A program made the position numbers and the translations under genes. This document shows, one piece after another, positions 17,352 to 27,601 of a stretch of DNA of 64,000 nt. Within the stretch, counting starts at the first letter, position 1, and each line of letters begins with the position of its first letter. Source of the DNA: Notoacmeibacter ruber (lineage in GTDB: Bacteria; Pseudomonadota; Alphaproteobacteria; Rhizobiales; Rhizobiaceae); contig NZ_RCWN01000001.1 in NCBI RefSeq assembly GCF_003668555.1, positions 434,001 through 498,000 on the forward strand, read 5' to 3'. A model generated the notes under the pieces. The model was not told the origin of the DNA. It ran no database searches and worked only from the letters and a program-made list of their open reading frames with translations.

Positions 17352-17701
17352 GTGCAGCGCTCCGGAAGATGATGCTGTCCGTCGGGCCCCATAGACAGCG
17401 CTTCCACCCATGCAACCTTGTCACATCGCAGCGCGGCGTGGAGGTGAGGGAAGAGTGCGCCGCCGCGCGACACTTCCCAGCGCAGGTCTCCGCCCAGATC
17501 ATCGGCCTTGATCGCGACAAGCAGAAGGTCTTGCTGACCCGCAAAATGTTTCGCCAGCGTTTCGGGGAGCTGCTCCGCCGTTGAAAAATGGATGAAACCA
17601 TCCGCGAGATCGACCGGGGCGCCCGTCCACTGGTCTCTGCTCTTGGCCTCTTGCCACATTGGCGCCGGCACGGCCTTGTAGATCATTCTTGCCATGGGCA
17701 T
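17348..17701 (-). CDS. DUF952 family protein
   Basis: Small cytoplasmic protein of about 117 residues that recalls the ADP-ribosyltransferase-like DUF952 family. Visible conserved elements are MIYKAVPAPMWQEA at the start, the DGFIHFSTAEQLPETLAKHFAG block with its FIHFST motif, LLVAIKADDLGGDLRWE and RGGALFPHLHAAL. No biochemical role is firmly known. ATG 17701 or 17695 fits the family start; longer in-frame starts lack similarity. The stop overlaps pyrD by 4 nt, the usual rhizobial arrangement. It is divergent from the small exported protein at 17796. Confidence 0.85.
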   Translation of the reverse strand: MPMARMIYKAVPAPMWQEAKSRDQWTGAPVDLADGFIHFSTAEQLPETLAKHFAGQQDLLLVAIKADDLGGDLRWEVSRGGALFPHLHAALRCDKVAWVEALSMGPDGQHHLPERCT

Positions 17702-17795
17702 GGCGTAGCGAAAATTGGCTGCCGTGCCTAGCTGAACGCGCGGGGCGGCCGGCAATGTAAACCGGTTTTTCTGAAATAACGGGAGGAGCGAGCCA

Positions 17796-18221
17796 ATGAT
17801 AAGCACGCGCAAATTGACGGTCGGGGGTCTGATGATGATGCTCGGTGGAAGCGCCCTCCATGCGCAGGAGAGCATCGATCGCTACGTCATGGACCGGACG
17901 GAGGACGGATGGGTTCGCATGGACGGTCAGACCGGTGAAATAACGGTCTGCCGCCAGGCCGGCCGCAACCTTTCCTGCGAGAGGAACGGCCCCGCGAACA
18001 ACCCGGTGGCGGGTGAGGCCGACCGCATGGCTCGCCTCGAAGAGCGCGTTGAAGCACTGGAACGGCAGCTCGAGCTCGGAAAAGAGGGCGCGGAGAAAGA
18101 GAGCCTGCCCTCCGAAGAGGAGTTTGATCAGGCCCTCGGCTATATGCGCCGCTTCTTCGAAGCCTTCCGCGATATGGTTCGCGAGTTTCAGGCCGAAGAT
18201 GAGACCAACGGCACGCTTTAA
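17796..18221 (+). CDS. Small exported protein with coiled coil, unknown function
   Basis: Protein of 141 residues with a signal peptide (basic STRKLTVGG, hydrophobic core, cleavage expected after ALHA near residue 23). The mature part begins with a short conserved-looking domain (DRTEDGWVRMDGQTGEITVCRQAG, with two cysteines that could pair), followed by a charged helix near 70-100 (EADRMARLEERVEALERQLEL) likely to form a coiled coil, and an acidic tail. I do not recognise a function. AGGAGCG precedes the ATG. The stop overlaps the convergent symporter-like gene by 4 nt. Confidence 0.75.
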   Translation: MISTRKLTVGGLMMMLGGSALHAQESIDRYVMDRTEDGWVRMDGQTGEITVCRQAGRNLSCERNGPANNPVAGEADRMARLEERVEALERQLELGKEGAEKESLPSEEEFDQALGYMRRFFEAFRDMVREFQAEDETNGTL

Positions 18222-19828
18222 GCAGGCTGAGTGACGTTGGTAAGAAGCCTCGGTTCATCCGCCAGCGCCGTCGTGGACTCCGTCTCCATCATCAGGGCGG
18301 CAGCATGCCGCGCGTCCTGGCGGGGTGAAACAAGCAAACTGACGGCGATGGTCACGATCATGCCGGCAAGGCCGGCGACCACGCCATAGGCCCCGCCTTC
18401 TGGCGAGCCGAATGGAAGGATCGTCGCGCCCGACAGAAAAAGCGCGATCTGGGCGAGCAGTGCGACGATGACGCCGGTCAATGTTCCGATGCCGCTGACG
18501 CGACTCCAGAGGAGAGCGGGGATTAGCCCGGCGATCGCGATGGCGACGAACAGAGGCAGGGCGGCATCTCTCAGCGCGATCCATGATCGGCCTTGCTGGG
18601 GATCGATAAGCATGAAGGCTGTAAGGGCGATCGTCGCACCGATCATGGCAAAGCGCAGCCAAGCCAGATGCCGCCCCTGGACAAGGGGTTCTTCGGCGAC
18701 AAGACAAAGGATGAGATCGTCGATCAGGCAGATGGAAAGGGAGAGCAGGAGGAGGCCCCCGGCGATGACAAGCGCCGCGAGACCAGCGATATCGACGAGA
18801 ATGGGCGGAAGGTCGCTGCGCGTCAGCGTCGCGGCTTCTACGTCTCCATCAGTCATGCCGGGCACGCCGACCATGTAGATGATCGCGGCGACCACTACCG
18901 CCAGCAAAATGAGCCAGCCTGCCGTGCGATAACTGGAACGAGGCGTGGAGAGACTGCCGACGATCGGCAAGAGTGCGGGGGTCAGCAGGGCGGCGCAAAA
19001 GCCGATGAGCAGCGGTTCGATGAGGGAGCGATCCCACTGAAGCGGAAACAGAGACAGACCTGCCGCGGCACTGCCGACCAGAAACCGGTCGACCGCGAGG
19101 GCGGTGATGACGGCCGCCACGCCGAATGCCAGCACCACTCGTGCCAGGCGGAGGAGGGCGACCGTTCCGCCGGCCCACGCCGGCAGGAAAACGAGTAGCG
19201 CAGCGGCGACAATGCCTGTGCTGCGGCCAAAGCCCAGCTCGGCCGAGAAATGTTCGGCCAGAATGCCCAGCACGCGAAAGAGCAGGCCACTGAGAACAGC
19301 CGACGCCACCAAGCCGAAGATCAGGCGGAGAGGCAGAGATTCCCAGTCAGAAAAGCGCTGCTGGATTAGCCGGCCCGGGCTTGTCGCTCCCAGCCGCCTC
19401 ATGCGCGGGCCAAGAACAAAGAGCTGCAGAAGAAAAGCCGAAAGGCCGCCGAGAAGGATGACTCCGGACGCCGCGGCATGGCGATCGGCCAGCGCCCAGG
19501 CTAGCCCTATGGCGAGCAATGCAAGGCCGGGCACCGCGCTGACACCACGCACCCGACGCCCTGCCCGTTGCCAGCGTCCGTCTTCCACGATCAGGGAGAA
19601 GAGGCCGAATATGAGGACGGTGCCGAGCACAAGTACCGTCATAAGAAACCGCAAAATGCCAACCGGTACGCCAGCTCGTTCCGCAACGAAGGAAAGAGCC
19701 GTCAATCCGAGAGCCGCAAAGCCGAGCAGAAACGCAACCCAAGCACTGCCAAATGCACTTCGCTTCGCCTGCACCGATATCTCCAACTCGCTAAATTCGA
19801 TTGGGTTGTCATAAAATCGACTGCGCAT
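18218..19828 (-). CDS. Sodium:solute symporter-like membrane protein (divergent SSS family)
   Basis: Polytopic membrane protein of about 536 residues with roughly 13-14 hydrophobic helices. The overall helix layout and segments such as GATSPGRLIQQRFSDW recall the acetate/proline symporter (SSS) family, but the usual sodium-site motifs are not obvious by eye and the sequence looks strongly diverged. Start ATG 19828 (MRSRFYDNP) is chosen; the frame remains open upstream to 19915 inside the neighbouring regulator. It lies divergent to a CrbR-like regulator and close to a CrbS-like symporter-kinase, suggesting a role in acetate or similar uptake and sensing. That role is inference from context. 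Confidence 0.6.
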   Translation of the reverse strand: MRSRFYDNPIEFSELEISVQAKRSAFGSAWVAFLLGFAALGLTALSFVAERAGVPVGILRFLMTVLVLGTVLIFGLFSLIVEDGRWQRAGRRVRGVSAVPGLALLAIGLAWALADRHAAASGVILLGGLSAFLLQLFVLGPRMRRLGATSPGRLIQQRFSDWESLPLRLIFGLVASAVLSGLLFRVLGILAEHFSAELGFGRSTGIVAAALLVFLPAWAGGTVALLRLARVVLAFGVAAVITALAVDRFLVGSAAAGLSLFPLQWDRSLIEPLLIGFCAALLTPALLPIVGSLSTPRSSYRTAGWLILLAVVVAAIIYMVGVPGMTDGDVEAATLTRSDLPPILVDIAGLAALVIAGGLLLLSLSICLIDDLILCLVAEEPLVQGRHLAWLRFAMIGATIALTAFMLIDPQQGRSWIALRDAALPLFVAIAIAGLIPALLWSRVSGIGTLTGVIVALLAQIALFLSGATILPFGSPEGGAYGVVAGLAGMIVTIAVSLLVSPRQDARHAAALMMETESTTALADEPRLLTNVTQPA

Positions 19829-19893
19829 TACAAGCAAAAAAGCGCGCCGCGGTCGGTCAAGGGAGGGTCTTGTCAGCCGCGGGGGGAGGGTAA

Positions 19894-20568
19894 ATGCAGT
19901 CCGACGACAATACACTGAATATTCTGATCGCGGACGACCATCCGCTTTTCCGCGGTGCGTTGCGCCAGGTTCTCTCCGGCCTTCCGAACGCGTGCGAGAT
20001 CCATGAAGCGGGTGATTTCGCCGGCGCCAAACGGCTCGTCGAGGAGGGGGAGGATTATGATCTGATCCTACTCGATCTCAATATGCCGGGCTCGTCGGGC
20101 CATTCTGCGATTGTCGGTCTCTCCGCCGTGCAGTCAAACATCCCGATCATCGTGGTTTCGGCATCGGAATCACCAGAGACGATCCGGCGTGCCATTGAGC
20201 TTGGAGCTTCCGGCTATATCGCAAAATCAGCGTCCATGGAGACGATACGCGAAGCCATCGAGCGTGTGCTTGAAGGGCAGGTATGGGTTCCCCCACATAT
20301 CGAGCTGGGCGTGGAAACCGATCCCGAGATTTCTGAGCTTATCGAAAGGCTTGGCACGCTGACGCCCCAGCAGACCCGCGTTCTGACGATGATCGGCGAA
20401 GGTCTTCTGAACAAGCAGATCGCCTATGAGCTCGGTGTCTCGGAGGCGACCATCAAGGCTCATGTTTCCGCTGTCCTGACAAAATTGAATGTCGACAGCC
20501 GCACGCAGGCCGTCATCCTCTTGTCGAAACTGAGCGCCAATAGTCCCGCATTGTCCCTGCGCGGTTAG
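19894..20568 (+). CDS. LuxR-type response regulator (CrbR/ErdR-like)
   Basis: DNA-binding response regulator of 224 residues. The receiver has the acidic pair in IADDHPLF, phosphoacceptor Asp in LILLDLNMPG (near 56), and Lys in AKSAS. The LuxR/NarL HTH near 155-215 reads LTPQQTRVLTMIGEGLLNKQIAYELGVSEATIKAHVSAVL. It lies 6 bp from, and convergent with, a symporter-fused histidine kinase, the partner arrangement of CrbS/CrbR (MxtR/ErdR), which activate acetyl-CoA synthetase and acetate use in gammaproteobacteria. Pairing is inferred from neighbourhood and family. Confidence 0.88.
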   Translation: MQSDDNTLNILIADDHPLFRGALRQVLSGLPNACEIHEAGDFAGAKRLVEEGEDYDLILLDLNMPGSSGHSAIVGLSAVQSNIPIIVVSASESPETIRRAIELGASGYIAKSASMETIREAIERVLEGQVWVPPHIELGVETDPEISELIERLGTLTPQQTRVLTMIGEGLLNKQIAYELGVSEATIKAHVSAVLTKLNVDSRTQAVILLSKLSANSPALSLRG

Positions 20569-20574
20569 AGCCTC

Positions 20575-23500
20575 TTACTCCGCTGCCGTTCTGATCGCTT
20601 TTTTCTGGCGGCTCATGACCAGCCTGAGGCGCGCCGGCTTGACCGGCTTGTTGAGCACGGGAATGTCCCGTTCCAACGCGTCGCCCATCACCGATTTCGA
20701 TCTGTCGGCCGTCACGAGAACGGCAGGAATACTGTGCCCGAAACGACTGCGTGCCGTCTGGATGGCCGTGAAGCCGGTTTCACCATTGAGATGATAATCG
20801 GCAAGGATCATTTCCGGCGCATCGTCTCCGGGAAGTGCCTCGATCGCTGCGGAGCCGGTCGCGCGTAACACGCTGCAGCCCCAACCGGTCAACAGAAGCT
20901 CCATACCGTCCAGAATGTCGGGCTCATTGTCGATAATGAGGACGGTCAGGTTCTCCATGTCCGCGGCAATGGCAGGGGTGGGCATAGCAAGCCGGGTCTC
21001 GCTTGTTGTTTTTGCGGCGCTGACCGGCAGCCGGACGCTGAAACACGTGCCTTGGCCATGCCGGGAGCGAACGGAAACGTCCAGACCGAGAACGCGGGCG
21101 ATCCGGTCGACGATGGACAGTCCAAGGCCGAGCCCTTCCGCTTCAAGGGCGCCCTCTTCGAGTCGCGCAAATTCATCGAAGATCTCTGTCAGCTGATCCG
21201 CCGCCATGCCGATCCCGGTGTCGAAAACCTGGATGTCGACGAATGCTCCTCTTCGTCTCACCCCGAGCAGGATCCGGCCTTGACGGGTATACTTCACCGC
21301 ATTCGACAGAAGATTCTGCACAAGACGGCGCAGCAGGTTGATGTCGGTTTCGACGACCACCGACGATGGCAGCACCCGCAGTTCGACGCCTTTCGCCTCG
21401 GCCAAGGGTGCCAGAGCGGTGCCGACCTGTCGCAGAACGCCGCCGAGCTGGAAGGTGCTGAGGCTGGGCGTCATGGCACCGGTGTCGAGGCGGGAAATGT
21501 CGAGTACGGCGGAAAGAATGTTCTCCACGGCGTCGAGAGACGCATCGATGCGTCCGACGGTCTCCGTCAAATCGCCGCTCTTTTCCGTGCCTTCCTTGCC
21601 CATCCGTTCGCCCGCCGCCGAGCAATAGAGCCGAGCCGCGTTGAGGGGCTGCAGAATGTCATGTCCCACGGCAGCCAGAAAGCGGGTCTTTCCGAGATTG
21701 GCTTCCTCGGCCGCGCGGCGCGCGTCGACCAGTTCGCCATTGACGTTGAGAAGTTCGTGCGTGCGCGCTGCAACGGCCGCTTCAAGGCCTTCATTGGCCC
21801 GTTTGAGCGCACGGTCGGCTTCGACCTGAGAAGTGATATCGGTATAGGTTCCGACCACTCCGCCCTCTGGCATGGGCTGCGTGCGCATCTCGATGATCCG
21901 TCCGGACTGGCGAAGCTCCAACTCCCATGGCGGCAGGGAGCGCGCCAGCCGGTCGATAATGGATTCGACTTCGGCCTGTTCGATCTCTCCCTGTCGAGCC
22001 AGATGTTCGACAACGTCCGACAGGGGCGTTCCGACCTCGCCCAGCGCTTCCGGCAGGTTGAAGAGGGTGCGAAAGCGCCTATTCCAGCAGGTCAGGCGAA
22101 GATCCTGATCGAAGACGGTGATCCCTTGCTCCATCTGGTCGAGCGCGATCTGTAGGAGGCCGCGATTTTGCTGAAGCGCTTCGGTCGCATCGTCCAGAAG
22201 CGAATAGGCGAAGCTGGCATTGGTGTCGTACCGCTCCAGAAGAAGTGACAGGATCAACCGCGCCGAAGACGAGCCGACGGCGCTGCCGAGCAGACTTTCG
22301 GAAAAACGCAAGATCTGGCCATTGGCGATATCGCTTGGCTCAAAGGTAATATTCTCGCGGCGCTGCCAGGATTCGAAGCTCCGCGCCGTTCGTTCGTGTC
22401 CGAGATAGCGACCGATCGTGGTCTGCAGTTCTCCGACCGTCAGCTCCGTTTTGATCTTGCGGGGAAAGGGCGGACGACCGGCGCCGCGCGGCACGAACAA
22501 GGCCGCCTGGATCCTTTCACGCGGATAGGCCCGCCTGGATAGCGAGCATGCGATAAAAGCGAGCGTGTTGGCAGCCAACGAGACGAGTGTGCCATGTTCG
22601 AGTGGCGGCAGATTCAGGCCGAAAAGGGCTTGAGGCCGCAGAAATGTCAGGCCGAAAGGCCCCTCCGCCAGAAACGCGATATCCTGAGGCAGAATGCTGG
22701 GGAGGAGAAGAGTGTAAAACCAGGCGCTGATGCCGACCAGCATGCCGGCGATCGCACCGCGACCATTGGCGTTGCGCCAGAGAAGTCCGCCCAAAAAGGC
22801 GGGCAGGAACTGCGCAATCGCCGCGAAGGACAAAAGGCCGATCGATGCGAGAAGCGCCTCGTTCTCGATCGAACGGTAGTAGAAGTAGCCGGCCGCGAGC
22901 AAGGCCGCGATCGCAAGGCGCCTGATGAAGAGGATGGTTCGCGACCAGTCCTCATGATCGGCCCAGCGCATGCCGAGCGTCCTGTGAAGCACGACCGGCA
23001 TGATGAGATCGTTCGAGATCATGATGGAAAGGGCAACCGAGGCCATGATCACCATGGCGGTCGCCGCCGACAGGCCGCCGACAAGGGCCACGATCGAGAG
23101 CCATTCATTGCCCGCGAGAAGGGGAATGGAAAGAACATAGAGATCGGGCGTCGTCTGGCCGCCAACGGTGGTCAGGCCGACCAGCGCAATCGGCAGCACG
23201 AAGATGTTGATTGCGACGAGATAGAGCGGGAAGAGCCAGCGGGCGCGCTCCACCTCCTTCTCCGACCGGTTCTCTACCACCATGACGTAGAACTGGCGGG
23301 GCAGGAGCAGGATGGCGGAGCCGGACAGAACCGTCATCGTGATCCAGCCGATCATCGGCGTATCATTGGAGAGGCTGTTCCATACCGCCGGATGGTTGCT
23401 GACCTGCTCCCACAGGCTTGTGGGTTCGAAAAGCAGGAACGAGACGCTGAAGCCGACGATGAGAAATGCGGCGAGTTTGACGACGGATTCGATGGCAATG

Positions 23501-24087
23501 GCGAAGACCAGCCCGTCCTGGTGCTCCGTCGCATCGGTCTGACGCGTGCCGAACAGCATGGCGAAGATGGCCAGCAGCACGGTCACCCAGAATGCGATAC
23601 CGCCGACACCGATGGGCATGGGGAGGGCGGCTGCCCCGACACCGCGCGTTTCGGCCATCAAGGTGACTGCGGCCGCGATCGCTTTCAGTTGCAGGGCAAT
23701 ATAAGGGACCACCCCGACCGTCGCGATCAGTGTTGCGATTGAAGCGATGGAGAAGCTCTTGCCGTAGCGCGATGCCAGAAAGTCCGCCACCGACGTAATC
23801 CGCTCGGCCTTTGACAGGCGGGTGATGCGCTTCAGGAATGGCGTTGCGAGAATGAAGACCAGCGCCGGCCCGATATAGATCGCCAGAAATTGCAGTCCGT
23901 TATTGGCGGCCACGCCAACCGAGCCGAAAAAGGTCCACGAGGTGCAGTAGACCGCAAGCGACAGCGCGTAGCGGATGGGGCGGGCACGGCGATCACGGCT
24001 CTTCTGCGCTCTGTCACCGAGGGCTGCAACCACGAACAGCACCGTGAGGTAGCTGAGCGCGACGAGCGAAATGACCCATCCGTTCAT
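20575..24087 (-). CDS. Hybrid histidine kinase with N-terminal sodium:solute symporter domain (CrbS-like)
   Basis: Giant 1170-residue sensor. Residues 1 to about 500 form an SLC5/SSS transporter with 12-13 helices. A linker and a PAS domain near 640-760 (MEQGITVFDQDLRLTCWNRRF) follow, then a coiled coil, a HisKA domain with His809 in VGHDILQPLNAARLY, a HATPase with NLLSNAVKYT and GLGLGLSIV, and a C-terminal receiver whose phosphoacceptor is Asp1096 in ILADYHL. This architecture matches CrbS/MxtR, which couple a solute (acetate) to expression of acs. It is convergent with the LuxR-type regulator. The ligand is inferred, not seen. Confidence 0.9.
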   Translation of the reverse strand: MNGWVISLVALSYLTVLFVVAALGDRAQKSRDRRARPIRYALSLAVYCTSWTFFGSVGVAANNGLQFLAIYIGPALVFILATPFLKRITRLSKAERITSVADFLASRYGKSFSIASIATLIATVGVVPYIALQLKAIAAAVTLMAETRGVGAAALPMPIGVGGIAFWVTVLLAIFAMLFGTRQTDATEHQDGLVFAIAIESVVKLAAFLIVGFSVSFLLFEPTSLWEQVSNHPAVWNSLSNDTPMIGWITMTVLSGSAILLLPRQFYVMVVENRSEKEVERARWLFPLYLVAINIFVLPIALVGLTTVGGQTTPDLYVLSIPLLAGNEWLSIVALVGGLSAATAMVIMASVALSIMISNDLIMPVVLHRTLGMRWADHEDWSRTILFIRRLAIAALLAAGYFYYRSIENEALLASIGLLSFAAIAQFLPAFLGGLLWRNANGRGAIAGMLVGISAWFYTLLLPSILPQDIAFLAEGPFGLTFLRPQALFGLNLPPLEHGTLVSLAANTLAFIACSLSRRAYPRERIQAALFVPRGAGRPPFPRKIKTELTVGELQTTIGRYLGHERTARSFESWQRRENITFEPSDIANGQILRFSESLLGSAVGSSSARLILSLLLERYDTNASFAYSLLDDATEALQQNRGLLQIALDQMEQGITVFDQDLRLTCWNRRFRTLFNLPEALGEVGTPLSDVVEHLARQGEIEQAEVESIIDRLARSLPPWELELRQSGRIIEMRTQPMPEGGVVGTYTDITSQVEADRALKRANEGLEAAVAARTHELLNVNGELVDARRAAEEANLGKTRFLAAVGHDILQPLNAARLYCSAAGERMGKEGTEKSGDLTETVGRIDASLDAVENILSAVLDISRLDTGAMTPSLSTFQLGGVLRQVGTALAPLAEAKGVELRVLPSSVVVETDINLLRRLVQNLLSNAVKYTRQGRILLGVRRRGAFVDIQVFDTGIGMAADQLTEIFDEFARLEEGALEAEGLGLGLSIVDRIARVLGLDVSVRSRHGQGTCFSVRLPVSAAKTTSETRLAMPTPAIAADMENLTVLIIDNEPDILDGMELLLTGWGCSVLRATGSAAIEALPGDDAPEMILADYHLNGETGFTAIQTARSRFGHSIPAVLVTADRSKSVMGDALERDIPVLNKPVKPARLRLVMSRQKKAIRTAAE

Positions 24088-24252
24088 CTGAACATTGTCC
24101 CTTCGACCCTCCCAAGCCGTTGCCGATTTTGATCCTAGACGAGCCCGGCACGCTCCGAAAGCCGGTCATGGTTAACCATTGGTGGCATTTGGTATGGATT
24201 TGCCGGGCGCGAGGCAGCAAAGCTGTCGAGACACGATCAGTAGGAGAGCCCG

Positions 24253-24696
24253 ATGGCGGTTTATCAGGAATTCAAGGAGTTTATTGCCAAGGGTAACGTG
24301 ATCGACCTGGCGGTGGGCGTCATTATCGGTGGTGCGTTCAGCGGAATCGTGAAATCGCTGACCGACGACATCATCATGCCGATTGCCGGTGCGATTTTCG
24401 GCGGGTTCGATTTCTCGAACTACTTCCTGCCCCTCGCCGGGGGTGTCGAGGCCGAGACGCTGGACGCAGCAAGAGACCAGGGCGCGGTTCTGGCCTATGG
24501 CAGCTTCGTAACGGTCATTCTCAACTTCTTGATCCTTGCCTTCATCGTCTTCCTGATGGTCAAGGCGGTGAACAATCTGCGCCGCAAGGAGAACAAGGAA
24601 AAAGAGGTCGCTCCGGCCGCGCCGCCGGCGGATATCCAGCTTTTGACGGAAATTCGCGACGCGCTGGTCCATAAGGATGCAACGGGGCCACGCTGA
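24253..24696 (+). CDS. mscL: Large-conductance mechanosensitive channel
   Basis: Pentameric inner-membrane channel that opens under turgor to release solutes on hypo-osmotic shock. The 147 residues show the N-terminal amphipathic helix ([23 protein letters not shown]), TM1 with the glycine-rich gate, the GGFDFSNYF periplasmic start, TM2 ([22 protein letters not shown]) and the charged C-terminal bundle (RRKENKEKE). GTAGGAGAG precedes the ATG. It stands alone, divergent from the CrbS-like gene and followed by a small hairpin. Confidence 0.97.
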   Translation: MAVYQEFKEFIAKGNVIDLAVGVIIGGAFSGIVKSLTDDIIMPIAGAIFGGFDFSNYFLPLAGGVEAETLDAARDQGAVLAYGSFVTVILNFLILAFIVFLMVKAVNNLRRKENKEKEVAPAAPPADIQLLTEIRDALVHKDATGPR

Positions 24697-24700
24697 AGCC

Positions 24701-24720
24701 GGCAAGCAATGCTTGCCTTT
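24701..24720 (+). terminator. Short hairpin after mscL
   Basis: GGCAAGC (24701-24707) pairs with GCTTGCC (24711-24717) over a 3-nt loop and is followed by TTT. It begins 4 bp after the mscL stop. The short T-run makes it a weak intrinsic terminator. Confidence 0.5.
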
Positions 24721-24790
24721 GCGGCATTGCAGCACAATTGTCCGGCAGGGCCCGCAAGGGCAGTAGACAGGCAAAAGAGCGGAGGGCCAG

Positions 24791-25585
24791 ATGGCCGACC
24801 AGAAATCTCTCGATGGCAATGTGGCAGTGATCACCGGCGCCGGCTCCGGCATTGGTCAGGCGATTGCAAGAGGCATGGCTGCCGAAGGTGCCAAGATCGC
24901 CATTTGCGACATCGATATGGATGGCGCGGAAGAAACCGCGCGGATGTTGAAGGATGAGTTCGGCACCGAAAGCATGACGGTCAACATGAACGTGATCGAC
25001 GAGGAGGCCGTCAATTCCGGGATGGGCAAGATCGCCGACAAGTTCGGCCGCATCGACACGCTCGTTTCCAATGCCGGCATCCAGATCGTACATCTGATCG
25101 AGGATTTTCCGTACGATCAGTTCAGGAAGGTGGTCTCCATCCATCTCGACGGCTCGTTTCTGACCACCAAGGCCGCCGTCAAATACATGTATCCGCAAAA
25201 GAGGGGATCGCTGATCTATATGGGCTCGGTCCACAGCCATGAGGCTTCGACGCAGAAGGCGGCCTATGTCGCGGCTAAGCACGGCATTCTCGGTCTCTCG
25301 CGCGTGATGGCCAAGGAAGGCGCAAAGCACGGCGTTCGCTCCAATGTGATCTGCCCGGGCTTCGTGAAAACGCCTCTGGTGGAAAAGCAGATCCCCGAAC
25401 AGGCGAAGAATCTCGACATTTCCGAGGAGAAAGTCGTCAACGAGATCATGCTCGGCAACACGGTCGATCAGGAATTCACCACCATGGAAGACGTCTCCGA
25501 TGTGGCTGTTTTTCTGGCCTCATTCCGCTCCAACGCGTTGACCGGCCAGTCGATCGTGGTCAGCCATGGTTGGGCGATGCGTTAA
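24791..25585 (+). CDS. bdhA: 3-hydroxybutyrate dehydrogenase, SDR family
   Basis: Cytoplasmic NAD-dependent dehydrogenase interconverting 3-hydroxybutyrate and acetoacetate in polyhydroxybutyrate and ketone-body use. The 264 residues have the SDR cofactor motif TGAGSGIGQ near 17-25, NAGIQ near 97, and the Ser-Tyr-Lys triad (SVHSHEA, YVAAKHG). The blocks HSHEAS..KAAYVAAKHG and CPGFVKTPLV..QIPEQAK are typical of BdhA rather than other SDRs. AGCGGAGGG lies upstream of the ATG. No partner gene is adjacent, so substrate assignment rests on sequence alone. Confidence 0.85.
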   Translation: MADQKSLDGNVAVITGAGSGIGQAIARGMAAEGAKIAICDIDMDGAEETARMLKDEFGTESMTVNMNVIDEEAVNSGMGKIADKFGRIDTLVSNAGIQIVHLIEDFPYDQFRKVVSIHLDGSFLTTKAAVKYMYPQKRGSLIYMGSVHSHEASTQKAAYVAAKHGILGLSRVMAKEGAKHGVRSNVICPGFVKTPLVEKQIPEQAKNLDISEEKVVNEIMLGNTVDQEFTTMEDVSDVAVFLASFRSNALTGQSIVVSHGWAMR

Positions 25586-25614
25586 GCGAAACAGACCCGG
25601 CCATAGGGTTCGAA

Positions 25615-25649
25615 CCATGCTTCGATAGATAATTTCAATCGAAGCATGG
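25615..25649. promoter_or_regulatory. Perfect 12-bp inverted repeat upstream of the formaldehyde operon
   Basis: CCATGCTTCGAT (25615-25626) and ATCGAAGCATGG (25638-25649) are perfect reverse complements separated by 11 bp. A degenerate third copy of the arm (CCATGCTTGAAG) begins at 25656. No T-run follows, so a terminator for bdhA is unlikely. The position 74 bp before the adhI start suits an operator. Confidence 0.5.
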
Positions 25650-25722
25650 GGTCGCCATGCTTGAAGATTCATGGTCATTTCGCCTAGGCCTGAAACGAAA
25701 TTGCATCGACGGAGGGAATGCC

Positions 25723-26832
<1,110 letters not shown>

Positions 26833-26835
26833 TCG

Positions 26836-27594
26836 ATGGCGGAGCGCGATACGCCTCTGCTGGCCGTCCTGATCGACGCCGACAATACGACGCCCAAAGC
26901 TGCCAAAGCGATCTTTGACGAGATCGCCAGCTTGGGCGAGGCGGCGGTGCGCCGGCTGTATGGGGACTTTTCCTCGCCGCGCATGAAAGGCTGGCTCGAT
27001 ATCATTGCTGGTCTGGCAATCATTCCGCATCAGCAGTCCGCCAATACGACCGGCAAGAACGCGTCCGATATCGCACTTGTGATCGACGCGATGGATCTGC
27101 TTCATTCCGATCGCTTCGACGGCTTCGTTCTGGTCTCGTCCGACAGCGACTTCACCCGTCTGGCCAGCCGCATCCGTGAGCAGGGCTACGACGTGTACGG
27201 TATCGGTGAGCGCAAGACACCGGAGGCATTTCGGCGGGCCTGCAAGCGGTTTCTGTTCATCGAGAACATTGTCGAGGCCTCTTCGGAAGAAGGCTCTGAA
27301 AAAGAGCCGGATCCATCAGCCAACCTGTCACCACCGACGGCCGCCATACCCAAGATTCGAGCAGCGCTTTCGGCGCTTGGCGAAGATCCGAAGAAGCACA
27401 ATCTGAGTCTTCTCGGAAAGCAGTTGATCGCCAGTGATCCGGACTTCGATCCTCGAAATTTCGGCAGTCCCAAGCTGAGCCATCTTATAGAACGGACTGG
27501 CTATTACATCATTGATCGCGACGTCTCCCCGTGGCGTATCCTGGAAAAGAAAGGCGCGACCACGCAACGGAAGCGCGCACCCGTCAAGCAGTGA
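26836..27594 (+). CDS. NYN-domain nuclease with C-terminal OST-HTH/LOTUS domain
   Basis: Protein of 252 residues. Residues 5-150 are a PIN-like NYN domain with its conserved acidic residues in VLIDADNTT (D14, D16), SDIALVIDAMD and SSDSDFTRLA, followed by GIGERKTPEAFRRAC, the pattern of LabA/MARF1-type putative ribonucleases. Residues about 170-245 form a winged-helix OST-HTH domain (IRAALSALGED through WRILEKKG) that binds RNA in relatives. The gene starts 3 bp after adhI and ends 7 bp before fghA, inside the formaldehyde detoxification operon. Its role there is unknown; target RNAs cannot be read from the sequence. Confidence 0.88.
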   Translation: MAERDTPLLAVLIDADNTTPKAAKAIFDEIASLGEAAVRRLYGDFSSPRMKGWLDIIAGLAIIPHQQSANTTGKNASDIALVIDAMDLLHSDRFDGFVLVSSDSDFTRLASRIREQGYDVYGIGERKTPEAFRRACKRFLFIENIVEASSEEGSEKEPDPSANLSPPTAAIPKIRAALSALGEDPKKHNLSLLGKQLIASDPDFDPRNFGSPKLSHLIERTGYYIIDRDVSPWRILEKKGATTQRKRAPVKQ

Positions 27595-27601
27595 GATTGC
27601 A

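Noticed and set aside
22594..23742. 382-residue plus-strand frame opposite the CrbS-like kinase
   Set aside because: Highly charged antisense shadow of transmembrane coding sequence.
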